Shown here: piece after piece, positions 34,268 to 42,600 of the stretch
Layout of the letters: every line of letters starts with the position of its first letter
Numbering within the stretch: the stretch's first letter is position 1
Assembly (NCBI RefSeq): GCF_016741875.1
Contig: NZ_JAERRF010000004.1
Span: 372,001-436,000, forward strand
DNA from: Streptomyces coffeae
GTDB lineage: Bacteria; Actinomycetota; Actinomycetes; Streptomycetales; Streptomycetaceae
DNA length: 64,000 nucleotides
Direction of reading: 5' to 3'
Made by a program: the position numbers and the translations under genes
Notes under the pieces: generated by a model
The model's database searches: none
The model's input: only the letters and a program-made list of their open reading frames with translations
Told to the model about the DNA's origin: nothing

Positions 34268-36627
34268 TCCAGGGCCGGTACCGATTGCTGGACCTGATCG
34301 GGCGCGGGGGAATGGGCGAGGTGTGGCGGGCGCGGGACGAGGCGCTCGGCCGTCGTGTCGCCGTCAAATGCCTCAAACCGCTGGGGCCACAGTACGACCA
34401 GGCGGTCACCGGTGTGCTGCGCGAGCGCTTCCGGCGCGAGGCGCGGGTCGCCGCGGCGCTCCAGCACCGCGGGGTGACCGTGGTCCATGACTTCGGCGAG
34501 GACGAGGGCGTGCTCTTCCTCGTCATGGAGTTACTGGAGGGCCGCAACCTCGGCCAGCTGCTGGACGACAACAAGCACCATCCGCTGCCGGTGCCGGATG
34601 TGCTGGACATCGCCGGTCAGGTCGCCGCGGCCCTCGCCTACACCCATCAACAGGGCATCGTGCACCGGGATTTGAAACCGGCCAACATCATGCGGCTCGC
34701 CGACGGCAGTGTGAAGCTCTGCGACTTCGGTATCGCCCGCCCCGGCCAGGACATCGGCCTCACCTCCCGGCTCACCGGCACCGGCGTGGCCATGGGCACA
34801 CCGCACTACATGTCGCCCGAGCAGATCGTGGGCGGTGCCGTCGACCACCGTAGCGATCTGTACTCGCTGGGCTGTGTGCTCTACGAACTGGCCACCGGGG
34901 CACCGCCGTTCGACCTCGGCGACGCCTGGGCGATCCTGGTCGGCCACCGGGACACCCCGCCCGCCCCGCCGAGACGCCACCGCCCCGAACTGCCGGAGCG
35001 GTTCGAGCGGGTGGTGCTCGATCTGCTCGCCAAGACCCCGGAGCGCCGCCCGCGCGACGCCTCCGACCTCGCCGAGCGGATCGCCGTGGCGCGGACCGCT
35101 CGGTTCCCGGCGCCCGGTGGGGACGTCGTCCGGGGGCCGGGGCCACGGCTTCCGGCCTGGGCCCTGAGGATGACCATCGGTTCGCGGGCGGGTGGCCCGG
35201 ACGCGGCGCTGCCGACCCCGGCGGACCCGCCCGCGGCCCTCACCGGCGCCTGGACCGGCCCCCACGCGGTGCCCGCCGTGCCGCCGGGTCCGCCCGCCCC
35301 GCCGGGTGCCGTTTCACCGGGGCTGCCCGTATCGCCCGACGGCTGTGGCGCGAGCTCGGCCGCCTGGGCACAGGCCCCGCCTATGTCATGGCCCGCCGCG
35401 AGACACGCCGTTCCCGCCGACGGCCGTTGGGCGGGCCCGCCCGCGGTGGTGTACGCCGCGCCCCCGGGTCCGCCCGGTGACGCGTACGGGCACGGGCCCG
35501 AGGCCGACCGGCTCGGTGAGCGGCACCAGGCCGGACTGCGGCTGGGGTGGCTCGGCCGTTGGCAGGAGGCGGCCGAGCTGCACCGCGCGGTCGCCGCCGA
35601 GCGCGAGCGGCTGCTCGGCCCCGACCACCGCGACACCCTCGCCAGCCGCTACGAGATGGCGTTCGCCCTGGGCGGTCTGGACCGCCCCGGCGAGGCGCTG
35701 CGCGCGTACGCCGAGGTCGCGGCGGCCCGCGAACGGGTGCTGGGCCCCGGCCATCCCGATACGCTCGCCGCCCGGCAGGAGACCGCGTTCACCCTCGGCC
35801 GCCTCGGCCATCACACCGAGGCTCACGGGATCTACACCGCCGTCCTCGCCACCCGTGAGCGAACGATGGGCGCCGAGCACCCCGACACCCTGCGCTGCCG
35901 CCACAACCTCGCCTTCAACCTGGGCCGTCTGGGCCGCCATCAGGAGGCCCACCGGATGGCATGCGAGGTGGCCGCCGCCCGGACCCGGGTGCTGGGCGCC
36001 GAACACCCCGACACCCTGGTCACCCGCTCCGAGGTGGCGTACGCCCTCGGTCGGCTCGACCGCTGGGAGGAGGCGCTGAGCGGCTACCGCGAGGTGGCCG
36101 CGGCCCGCACCCGGACGCTCGGCCCGGACCACCCCGACACCTTCGCCGCCCGCTACGAGGTCGGGATCAGCCTGGGGCGTCTGCACCGTGCCCCGGAGGC
36201 GCTGATGGTCTACCGCGCCCTCGTCGCCGACCGCACCCGCGCCCAGGGCCCGTCACATCCGGAGACCCTGCGCGCCCGGCACGGCCTCGGCGTCAACCTC
36301 GGCCGACTCGGCCGCTGGTCGGAGGCGCTCGCCGAGGCGCGCGAGGTCTGTGCCCTGCGCGAGCGCGCCCTCGGCCCGGACCATCCGGACACCCTGGTCA
36401 GCGAGCGGGAGGTGGCCGTGGCGCTCGGCTGGCTGGGCCTATGGTCGGACGCGCTGGCCGGATACCGGCGGGTCGCCCGCGCCCGGACCCGCGTGCTGGG
36501 CCCGAGCCACCCCGACACGGTGGCCAGCCGTATGGACGAGGCCCACTGCCTGGAACAGCTCGACCGCCACCCCGCGGTCGCCGAGCCGCACCACCCCGCA
36601 TGCGCGGAGCCCCGCGCCTACGGCTGA
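34249..36627 (+). CDS. Ser/Thr protein kinase with eight C-terminal TPR-type repeats
   Basis: A 792-residue protein. The kinase domain (about 11-275) has glycine loop IGRGGMGEV (17-25), Lys40, HRDLKPANI with Asp141, DFG at 159-161 and a SPEQ activation end. A Pro/Ala linker follows (to about 430). Then eight repeats of about 42 residues share the core RVLGPxHPDTLxxRxExAxxLGRL (kinesin-light-chain-like TPR_10). No transmembrane helix is seen, so it is a soluble relative of PknG-like scaffold kinases. Leu95 is a TTA codon (34531-34533). It overlaps the DUF2236 gene, so co-expression is likely. Confidence 0.92.
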   Translation: MADTRLIQGRYRLLDLIGRGGMGEVWRARDEALGRRVAVKCLKPLGPQYDQAVTGVLRERFRREARVAAALQHRGVTVVHDFGEDEGVLFLVMELLEGRNLGQLLDDNKHHPLPVPDVLDIAGQVAAALAYTHQQGIVHRDLKPANIMRLADGSVKLCDFGIARPGQDIGLTSRLTGTGVAMGTPHYMSPEQIVGGAVDHRSDLYSLGCVLYELATGAPPFDLGDAWAILVGHRDTPPAPPRRHRPELPERFERVVLDLLAKTPERRPRDASDLAERIAVARTARFPAPGGDVVRGPGPRLPAWALRMTIGSRAGGPDAALPTPADPPAALTGAWTGPHAVPAVPPGPPAPPGAVSPGLPVSPDGCGASSAAWAQAPPMSWPAARHAVPADGRWAGPPAVVYAAPPGPPGDAYGHGPEADRLGERHQAGLRLGWLGRWQEAAELHRAVAAERERLLGPDHRDTLASRYEMAFALGGLDRPGEALRAYAEVAAARERVLGPGHPDTLAARQETAFTLGRLGHHTEAHGIYTAVLATRERTMGAEHPDTLRCRHNLAFNLGRLGRHQEAHRMACEVAAARTRVLGAEHPDTLVTRSEVAYALGRLDRWEEALSGYREVAAARTRTLGPDHPDTFAARYEVGISLGRLHRAPEALMVYRALVADRTRAQGPSHPETLRARHGLGVNLGRLGRWSEALAEAREVCALRERALGPDHPDTLVSEREVAVALGWLGLWSDALAGYRRVARARTRVLGPSHPDTVASRMDEAHCLEQLDRHPAVAEPHHPACAEPRAYG

Positions 36628-36672
36628 CCCCACGCGGCTGCTGACCCGCCGCCGCACCCGGCCCCGTTCGGG

Positions 36673-36690
36673 CCCCGCCGTGGGGCGGGG
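36673..36690 (+). terminator. Hairpin after the Ser/Thr kinase gene
   Basis: CCCCGCC-GTGG-GGCGGGG, a 7-bp perfect stem, 46 bp downstream of the stop codon. A weaker GGCCCCGTTCGGGCCC stem precedes it. Confidence 0.55.
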
Positions 36691-36832
36691 GTGTGACGGC
36701 CGGGCACCGCCGTACCCGGCGTACAGGGGCGTGCCTGCCGCACCCGCCGCACCGGCGGTACCCACCCCCACCGGCCGTCCCCGCCGCACCGGCGGTCTGG
36801 CCCTGGAGATCGTTGCGTGTTAGGCAGAGGGC

Positions 36833-38398
36833 ATGCCTCACCACGATGCGTATGACGTCGTCATCGTCGGCGGCGGTCACAACGGGCTGGTCGCCGCCGC
36901 CTATCTTGCTCGCGCCGGGCGCAGTGTGCTGGTGCTGGAGCGGCTTGGGCGGACGGGGGGAGCGGCCGTGTCCACGCGGCCGTTTGCCGGGGTGGACGCA
37001 CGGCTCTCGCGCTACTCCTACCTCGTCAGCCTGTTGCCGCGGCGGATCGTGGACGACCTGGGCCTGCGGTTCGCGGTGCGCAAACGCGCGGTGTCGTCGT
37101 ACACCCCGGCGGTGCGGGACGGGCGGCCGACCGGGCTGCTGGTGGACACCGCGGGCGGCGGGCGCACCCGGGAGGCGTTCGCGCGGCTGACCGGTTCCGA
37201 GCGCGAGTTCGCCGCCTGGCAGCGTTTCTACGGGATGACCCAGCGGGTCGCCGAACGGGTCTTCCCGACGCTGACCGAACCGCTGCCCACCCGGGAGGCG
37301 CTCAGGGCCCGGATCGGGGACGACCGGGCGTGGGAGGCGCTGTTCGAGCGGCCCGTGGGCGAGGCGATCGAGGCCGCGTTCGAGGACGACCTCGTCCGTG
37401 GTGTGGTCCTCACCGATGCGCTGATCGGCACGTTCGCCCATGCCCATGATCCGTCGCTGCGTCAGAACCGCTGCCTCCTCTACCACGTGATCGGCGGCGG
37501 CACCGGTGACTGGGACGTACCGGTCGGTGGGATGGGGGCGCTCACCGACGCGCTCGCGGACGCGGCCCGCGCGGCGGGCGCGCGGATCGAGACCGGACGT
37601 GAGGTGACCGCGATCGCCACCGACGGCACAGCGGCGGAGGTGAGTTACGCGGGCGATGCGGGCGAGGGCGTGGCCGCCGCCCGGTACGTACTGGTGGGGG
37701 CCGCCCCGCGGGAGCTGGCCCGGCTGCTGGGCGAGCAGCCGCCCACCCCACCCGCCGAGGGGGCGCAGCTGAAGGTGAACATGCTGCTGCGGCGGCTGCC
37801 CCGGCTGCGCGATCCGCGGACCGATCCGCGCGAGGCGTTCTCCGGGACGTTCCACATCGCCGAGGGGTACGGCGCGCTGGAGGACGCCTACCGGCAGGCC
37901 GCCGCGGGGGAACTGCCGCACCGCCCGCCGTCGGAGATCTATTGCCACTCGCTCACCGACCCGTCGATCCTCGGCCCCGAACTCGCCGCGCAGGGCTACC
38001 AGACGCTGACCCTGTTCGGACTGCACACCCCGGCGCGGCTGTTCACGGCGGACCACGACGCGACCCGTGCCGCGTTGCTGGAGGCCACCCTCGCGCAGCT
38101 CGACGCCCATCTCGCCGAGCCGCTGACGGAGTGTCTGGCCACCGATGCCGACGGCAGGCCGTGTATCGAGGCGAAGAGTCCACTGGACCTGGAGCGTGAA
38201 CTGCGGCTGCCCGGCGGCAATATCTTCCACCGGGACCTGGCCTTCCCCTATGCGCAGGAGGGGGCGGGCCGCTGGGGCGTGGAGACCCGGCACCCCAATG
38301 TGCTGCTGTGCGGGGCGGGCGCGGTACGCGGCGGCGGGGTGAGCGGAATCCCCGGGCACAACGCGGCCATGGCCGTGCTGGAGCGCGCCGAGGTCTGA
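36833..38398 (+). CDS. FAD-dependent oxidoreductase, phytoene-desaturase/PYROXD2-like
   Basis: The 521-residue product begins with the dinucleotide fold VVIVGGGHNGLVAAAYLARAG and VLVLERLGRTGGA. It has DVPVGGMGALTDALADAARAAG in the middle and ends with LLCGAGAVRGGGVSGIPGHNAA. The family covers carotenoid desaturases and isomerases and mammalian PYROXD2; no carotenoid genes are adjacent. It is the first gene of the lipid-type block. Its substrate cannot be named. Confidence 0.88.
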   Translation: MPHHDAYDVVIVGGGHNGLVAAAYLARAGRSVLVLERLGRTGGAAVSTRPFAGVDARLSRYSYLVSLLPRRIVDDLGLRFAVRKRAVSSYTPAVRDGRPTGLLVDTAGGGRTREAFARLTGSEREFAAWQRFYGMTQRVAERVFPTLTEPLPTREALRARIGDDRAWEALFERPVGEAIEAAFEDDLVRGVVLTDALIGTFAHAHDPSLRQNRCLLYHVIGGGTGDWDVPVGGMGALTDALADAARAAGARIETGREVTAIATDGTAAEVSYAGDAGEGVAAARYVLVGAAPRELARLLGEQPPTPPAEGAQLKVNMLLRRLPRLRDPRTDPREAFSGTFHIAEGYGALEDAYRQAAAGELPHRPPSEIYCHSLTDPSILGPELAAQGYQTLTLFGLHTPARLFTADHDATRAALLEATLAQLDAHLAEPLTECLATDADGRPCIEAKSPLDLERELRLPGGNIFHRDLAFPYAQEGAGRWGVETRHPNVLLCGAGAVRGGGVSGIPGHNAAMAVLERAEV

Positions 38399-38445
38399 CC
38401 GGGCGTCCCTGACGGCGAGCCCACCCCGGCCTGATTCCATCTGAT

Positions 38446-38460
38446 CTGACGTTCCGTCAG
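38446..38460. promoter_or_regulatory. Palindrome CTGACG-TTC-CGTCAG (operator copy 1)
   Basis: Arms extend to 7 bp (TCTGACG / CGTCAGA). It is 45 bp before the nitronate monooxygenase start. The same CTGACG-N3-CGTCAG recurs at 44312, and both copies are followed within a few bases by AACTCTT. Confidence 0.7.
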
Positions 38461-38504
38461 AAAAACTCTTCCCTCGTCCGGCGCCCTGCGGCATCCTGCC
38501 GCCC

Positions 38505-39608
38505 ATGAGAACGGAGCTGAGCACACGGCTGGGCGTGGAACACGCCATCTTCGGCTTCACACCGTTCCCCGCCGTCGCCGCGGCGATCACCCGGGCCGGT
38601 GGGTTCGGGGTGCTCGGCGCGGTGCGCTACGGCGCGGCCGAGGACCTGGCGCGCGATCTGGACTGGATGGAGCGGCACACCGGCGGACTGCCCTACGGCC
38701 TGGACGTGGTGATGCCCGCCCGCCAGGTGGAGGGGGTGACCGAGGCCGATATCGAGGGAATGATCCCCGAGGGCCACCGCCGGTTCGTGGCGGACACCCT
38801 GTCCGCGCACGGGGTGCCGGAGCTGGCCGAGGGCGAGGCGTCCGGCTGGCGGATCACCGGCTGGCTGGAGAAGGTGGCCCGCAGCCAGCTCGACGTGGCC
38901 TTCGACTATCCGGTCAAACTGCTGGCGAACGCGCTCGGTTCACCGCCCGCCGATGTGGTCGACCGCGCCCATCATCACGGCACCCTGGTGGCCGCGCTCG
39001 CGGGCAGCGCCCGGCATGCCCGCCGTCACCAGGAGGCGGGGCTCGATGTTGTGGTCGCCCAGGGCTACGAGGCGGGCGGCCACACCGGCGAGATCGCCAC
39101 CATGGTGCTCACCCCCGAGGTGGTGGACGCCGTGGATCCGCTGCCCGTGCTCGCCGCCGGAGGGATCGGCAGCGGTGAACAGATCGCCGCCGGGCTCGCG
39201 CTCGGCGCCCAGGGCGTCTGGCTCGGCTCGGTCTGGCTCACCACCGAGGAGGCCGAACTGCACTCCGCCGCCCTCACCCGCAAACTGCTCGCGGCCGGAT
39301 CCGGTGACACCGTGCGCTCCCGCGCCCTCACCGGCAAACCCGCCCGCCAGTTGCGCACCGCGTGGACGGACGCCTGGGAGGACCCGGACGGGCCGGATCC
39401 GCTGCCCATGCCGCTTCAGGGGCTGCTGGTCGCCGAGGCCGTCTCGCGCATCCAGAAGTACGAGGTGGAACCGCTGCTCGGCACCCCGGTCGGTCAGATC
39501 GTCGGGCGGATGACCACCACGCGCAGTGTCCAGGCCGTCGTCGACGACCTGACCCGAGGATTCGAGCGTGCCATCGACCGCATCAACCGCATCGCCGGAC
39601 GGGCCTGA
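38505..39608 (+). CDS. Nitronate monooxygenase-family FMN protein
   Basis: The 367-residue TIM-barrel flavoprotein has GGFGVLGAV, the phosphate-binding VVAQGYEAGGHTG with the family's catalytic-region His, and LAAGGIGSGEQIAAGLALGAQGVWLGS. Members act on nitronates, but copies within actinobacterial steroid clusters likely have other roles such as flavin-dependent oxidation or isomerisation. It is likely co-transcribed with the acyl-CoA ligase that follows 30 bp later. It is preceded by operator copy 1. Confidence 0.9.
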   Translation: MRTELSTRLGVEHAIFGFTPFPAVAAAITRAGGFGVLGAVRYGAAEDLARDLDWMERHTGGLPYGLDVVMPARQVEGVTEADIEGMIPEGHRRFVADTLSAHGVPELAEGEASGWRITGWLEKVARSQLDVAFDYPVKLLANALGSPPADVVDRAHHHGTLVAALAGSARHARRHQEAGLDVVVAQGYEAGGHTGEIATMVLTPEVVDAVDPLPVLAAGGIGSGEQIAAGLALGAQGVWLGSVWLTTEEAELHSAALTRKLLAAGSGDTVRSRALTGKPARQLRTAWTDAWEDPDGPDPLPMPLQGLLVAEAVSRIQKYEVEPLLGTPVGQIVGRMTTTRSVQAVVDDLTRGFERAIDRINRIAGRA

Positions 39609-39638
39609 CCGGACGGCCGTGAGGAGGGCGAAGGACCG

Positions 39639-41198
39639 ATGAGCGAGATCCCGCACGGCTTCTGGGCCCAGGCCGCACAGGAGCCGGACCGTACCGTCCT
39701 GGTGGCCCCCGACGGCGAGGAGTGGACCGCGGGGCGGCTGCACACCGCGTGCAACCGCCTCGTCGGCGGACTGCGCGCCACCGGGCTGCGGCGCGGCGAC
39801 GCGTTCGCCGTTGTGCTGCCCAACGGGCCCGAGTTCCTCACCGCCGCCCTCGCCGCCACCCAGGCCGGGCTGTATCTCGTCCCCGTCAACCACCACTTGG
39901 TCGGCCCCGAGATCGCCTGGATCGTGGCCGACTCCGGCGCCAAGGTGCTGATCGCCCATGAGCGGTACGCCGAGCGCGCCACCGCCGCCGCGGACCAGGC
40001 CGGGATGCCCGCCGACCGCCGCTACGCCGTGGGCGTCATCGAGGGGTTCCGCCCGTACCCCGCCCTGCTCAACGGCCAGTCGGGCCGGCCGCCCGCCGAC
40101 CGCGAACTGGGCTGGGTGATGAACTACACCTCCGGCACCACCGGCCGCCCGCGCGGAATCCGGCGTCCGCTGACCGGAAAACTCCCGGAGGAGAGCCATC
40201 TCGGTGGCTTCCTCCGCTTCTTCGGCATCGCCCCCCGGGCCGAGGTGCCCGACCACGTCCATCTGGTGTGCTCACCGCTCTACCACACCGCCGTGCTCCA
40301 ATTCGCGGCCTCCTCCCTGCACATCGGCCATCCCCTGGTGGTCATGGACCGCTGGACGCCCGAGGAGATGCTGCGGCTCATCGACACCCACCGCTGCACC
40401 CACACCCATATGGTTCCCACCCAGTTCCACCGGCTGCTGGCCCTCCCCGAAGGGGTCCAGCGCTCCTACGACGTGTCCTCGATGCGCCACGCGATTCACG
40501 GGGCCGCGCCCTGCCCCGACCACATCAAGCGCGCGATGATCGACTGGTGGGGCCGCTGTGTCGAGGAGTACTACGCGGCGAGCGAGGGCGGCGGCGCCTT
40601 CGCCACCGCCGAGGACTGGCTCAAGAAGCCCGGCACGGTGGGCAGACCGTGGCCCATCAGCGAACTGGCCGTCTTCGACGACAGCGGCGAGCGGCTCCCG
40701 GCCGGCGAAGTCGGCACCGTGTACATGAAGATGAGCACCGGAGGCTTCTCCTACCACCAGGACGAGAACAAGACCCGCAAGAACCGCATCGGCGACTACT
40801 TCACCGTGGGCGACCTCGGACTCCTCGACGAGGACGGCTATCTCTTCCTCCGAGACCGCAAGATCGACATGATCATCTCCGGCGGAGTCAACATCTACCC
40901 CGCCGAGATCGAGGCCGCGCTGCTCACCCACCCCGCCGTCGCAGACGCGGCCGTCTTCGGCGTACCGCACGACGACTGGGGCGAGCAGGTCAAGGCGATC
41001 GTGGAACCCGCCGAGGGACACGCGCCCGGACCCGCGCTGGCCGAAGAGCTCCTCACCCACTGCGCCCAGCGGCTCGCGGGCTTCAAACGCCCCAGGTCCG
41101 TGGAGTTCATCGCCGAGATGCCGCGCGACCCCAACGGCAAGCTCTACAAGCGGCGGCTGCGTGAACCGTACTGGGAAGGACATGTGCGCCCCATGTGA
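39639..41198 (+). CDS. Acyl-CoA synthetase (ANL superfamily, FadD-type)
   Basis: The 519-residue enzyme has the P-loop-like MNYTSGTTGRPRGIRRP (about 164-180), A5 YYAASEGG, A7 FTVGDLGLLDEDGYLFL, A8 RDRKIDMIISGGVNIYPAEIE in two parts and A10 PNGKLYKRRLRE with the adenylation Lys. It activates a carboxylic acid to its CoA ester; chain type is unknown. Strong GAGGAGG site. A short space separates it from the hydrolase gene. Confidence 0.92.
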   Translation: MSEIPHGFWAQAAQEPDRTVLVAPDGEEWTAGRLHTACNRLVGGLRATGLRRGDAFAVVLPNGPEFLTAALAATQAGLYLVPVNHHLVGPEIAWIVADSGAKVLIAHERYAERATAAADQAGMPADRRYAVGVIEGFRPYPALLNGQSGRPPADRELGWVMNYTSGTTGRPRGIRRPLTGKLPEESHLGGFLRFFGIAPRAEVPDHVHLVCSPLYHTAVLQFAASSLHIGHPLVVMDRWTPEEMLRLIDTHRCTHTHMVPTQFHRLLALPEGVQRSYDVSSMRHAIHGAAPCPDHIKRAMIDWWGRCVEEYYAASEGGGAFATAEDWLKKPGTVGRPWPISELAVFDDSGERLPAGEVGTVYMKMSTGGFSYHQDENKTRKNRIGDYFTVGDLGLLDEDGYLFLRDRKIDMIISGGVNIYPAEIEAALLTHPAVADAAVFGVPHDDWGEQVKAIVEPAEGHAPGPALAEELLTHCAQRLAGFKRPRSVEFIAEMPRDPNGKLYKRRLREPYWEGHVRPM

Positions 41199-41229
41199 CC
41201 ACGGGTAATCCGGCCGTATCCTCTGCCGT

Positions 41230-41919
41230 ATGCACACACTTGACACGGTCGAGGTGGACGGGATCGAGCTGGCGTACCGGGTGTGGGGCGCCACGGGCGA
41301 CCCGGCCGTCCTGCTGCTGCACGGCCTCGGCGAGGGCGGCGTCGACTGGCTCACCGTCGCGCCGCGGCTCGCCGCAGGCCGCCGGGTGTACGCGCTCGAT
41401 CTGCGCGGACACGGTACGAGCGACTGGCCGGGGGACTACGCCCTGGAGCCGGTGCGGGACGACGTCGCCGGATTCCTGGCGGCGCTCGGCCTGGACTCCG
41501 TCACCGTGATCGGCCACTCCTACGGCGGGGTGGTCGCCTATCTCCTCGCCCAGAGCCATCCGCACCTGGTGGAGCGGCTGGTGCTGGAGGACGCCCCGCC
41601 GCTGCTGCCCCAGGACCCGCCGCTCCCGGTGCCGCCGCGGCCCGCGGGGCGGCTGGTCTTCGACTGGGCCGTCAAGACCCAGTTCACCCAAGCGCGCAAC
41701 GCCCCCGACCCCGGCTGGACCGAGGGGCTCGCCGCCATCACCGCCCCGACGCTGGTGATCGGCGGCGGACCGGCCAGCCATATCCCGCAACAGCTGCTGG
41801 CCGACATGGCCGAGCGAATACCCGACTGCCGTCTGGTCACCATCGACGCGGGCCATCTGGTCCACCAGCAGTGCCCCGAGGAGTTCCTGGCCGCCGTCGG
41901 CGCGTTCCTGGAACAGTAG
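41230..41919 (+). CDS. Alpha/beta hydrolase
   Basis: The 229-residue product has LLLHGLGEGGVDW, LDLRGHGTSDWPG, nucleophile GHSYGG and catalytic His in DAGHLVHQQ. At 229 residues it is short for the family: the cap region between strands 6 and 7 is reduced. Role may be ester or thioester hydrolysis in the surrounding lipid pathway; the substrate is unknown. Confidence 0.88.
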   Translation: MHTLDTVEVDGIELAYRVWGATGDPAVLLLHGLGEGGVDWLTVAPRLAAGRRVYALDLRGHGTSDWPGDYALEPVRDDVAGFLAALGLDSVTVIGHSYGGVVAYLLAQSHPHLVERLVLEDAPPLLPQDPPLPVPPRPAGRLVFDWAVKTQFTQARNAPDPGWTEGLAAITAPTLVIGGGPASHIPQQLLADMAERIPDCRLVTIDAGHLVHQQCPEEFLAAVGAFLEQ

Positions 41920-41958
41920 AGCCCCGCAGACCGAACGTCCGCCGAGAGAGGTTCACCC

Positions 41959-42588
41959 GTGCGACCCTCCCCCCGTGCCCCCCGCCGTGCGCTGATCGCG
42001 GCCCTCACCACAGCCGTGCTGGCCACCGGGGCGGCCGGAGCCGTCGCGGCCCCGGCCGCCACCGCGCCGGACCGTCCCGCCGCGGCCCCCTCCCGGCTGC
42101 TGCCGCTGGCCGGACTGTCCGCCGAGCGGCTGCTGATCGCGGACGAGGTCGCCGCCGCCAAGTGGGGTACGGACAGCCCGATCGACGACCCCGCGCGGGA
42201 GAAGCAGGTGCTGGACGCGGTCGCCCGGCAGGCCACGGAGCTGGGTGCCGACCCGGCCGGGACCGTACGGATCTTCCGCGACCAGATCGAGGCGAGCAAG
42301 CTGGTGCAGCGTGGCCTCTACCGCCGCTGGGACGCCGATCCGTCGCAGGCGCCCACCGAGCGCCCGGATCTCTCCCAGGTCCGGCTGAAGATCAACCGGA
42401 TCAACGGCGAACTGGTGCGGGCCATCGCCGACTCGGCCCCCGCGCGCACCGCCCCCTCCTGCGCGGGACGGCTGACGGCCGGGGCGGTGGTCACGGTCCA
42501 TGAGAAGCGGCTGGACGCCCTGCACACGGCCGCTCTGGGGCGTTCGCTGCCGTCGGTGTGCGAGCGTTCGACGGCCACCACCCGCTGA
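41959..42588 (+). CDS. Secreted chorismate mutase (AroQ-gamma-like)
   Basis: A 209-residue protein with an N-terminal signal sequence (RAPRRALIAALTTAVLATGAAGAVAAPA) and a helical chorismate-mutase domain. LSAERLLIADEVAAAKWG starts it, FRDQIEASKLVQRGLYRRW follows, and two Cys near the C terminus could form a disulfide. Exported AroQ-gamma enzymes in mycobacteria convert chorismate to prephenate outside the cytosol for unclear reasons. It is placed, unusually, inside the acyl-CoA block, convergent with the FadD19-like gene (12 bp between stop codons). Confidence 0.88.
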   Translation: MRPSPRAPRRALIAALTTAVLATGAAGAVAAPAATAPDRPAAAPSRLLPLAGLSAERLLIADEVAAAKWGTDSPIDDPAREKQVLDAVARQATELGADPAGTVRIFRDQIEASKLVQRGLYRRWDADPSQAPTERPDLSQVRLKINRINGELVRAIADSAPARTAPSCAGRLTAGAVVTVHEKRLDALHTAALGRSLPSVCERSTATTR

Positions 42589-42600
42589 GAAGAGGGACGT

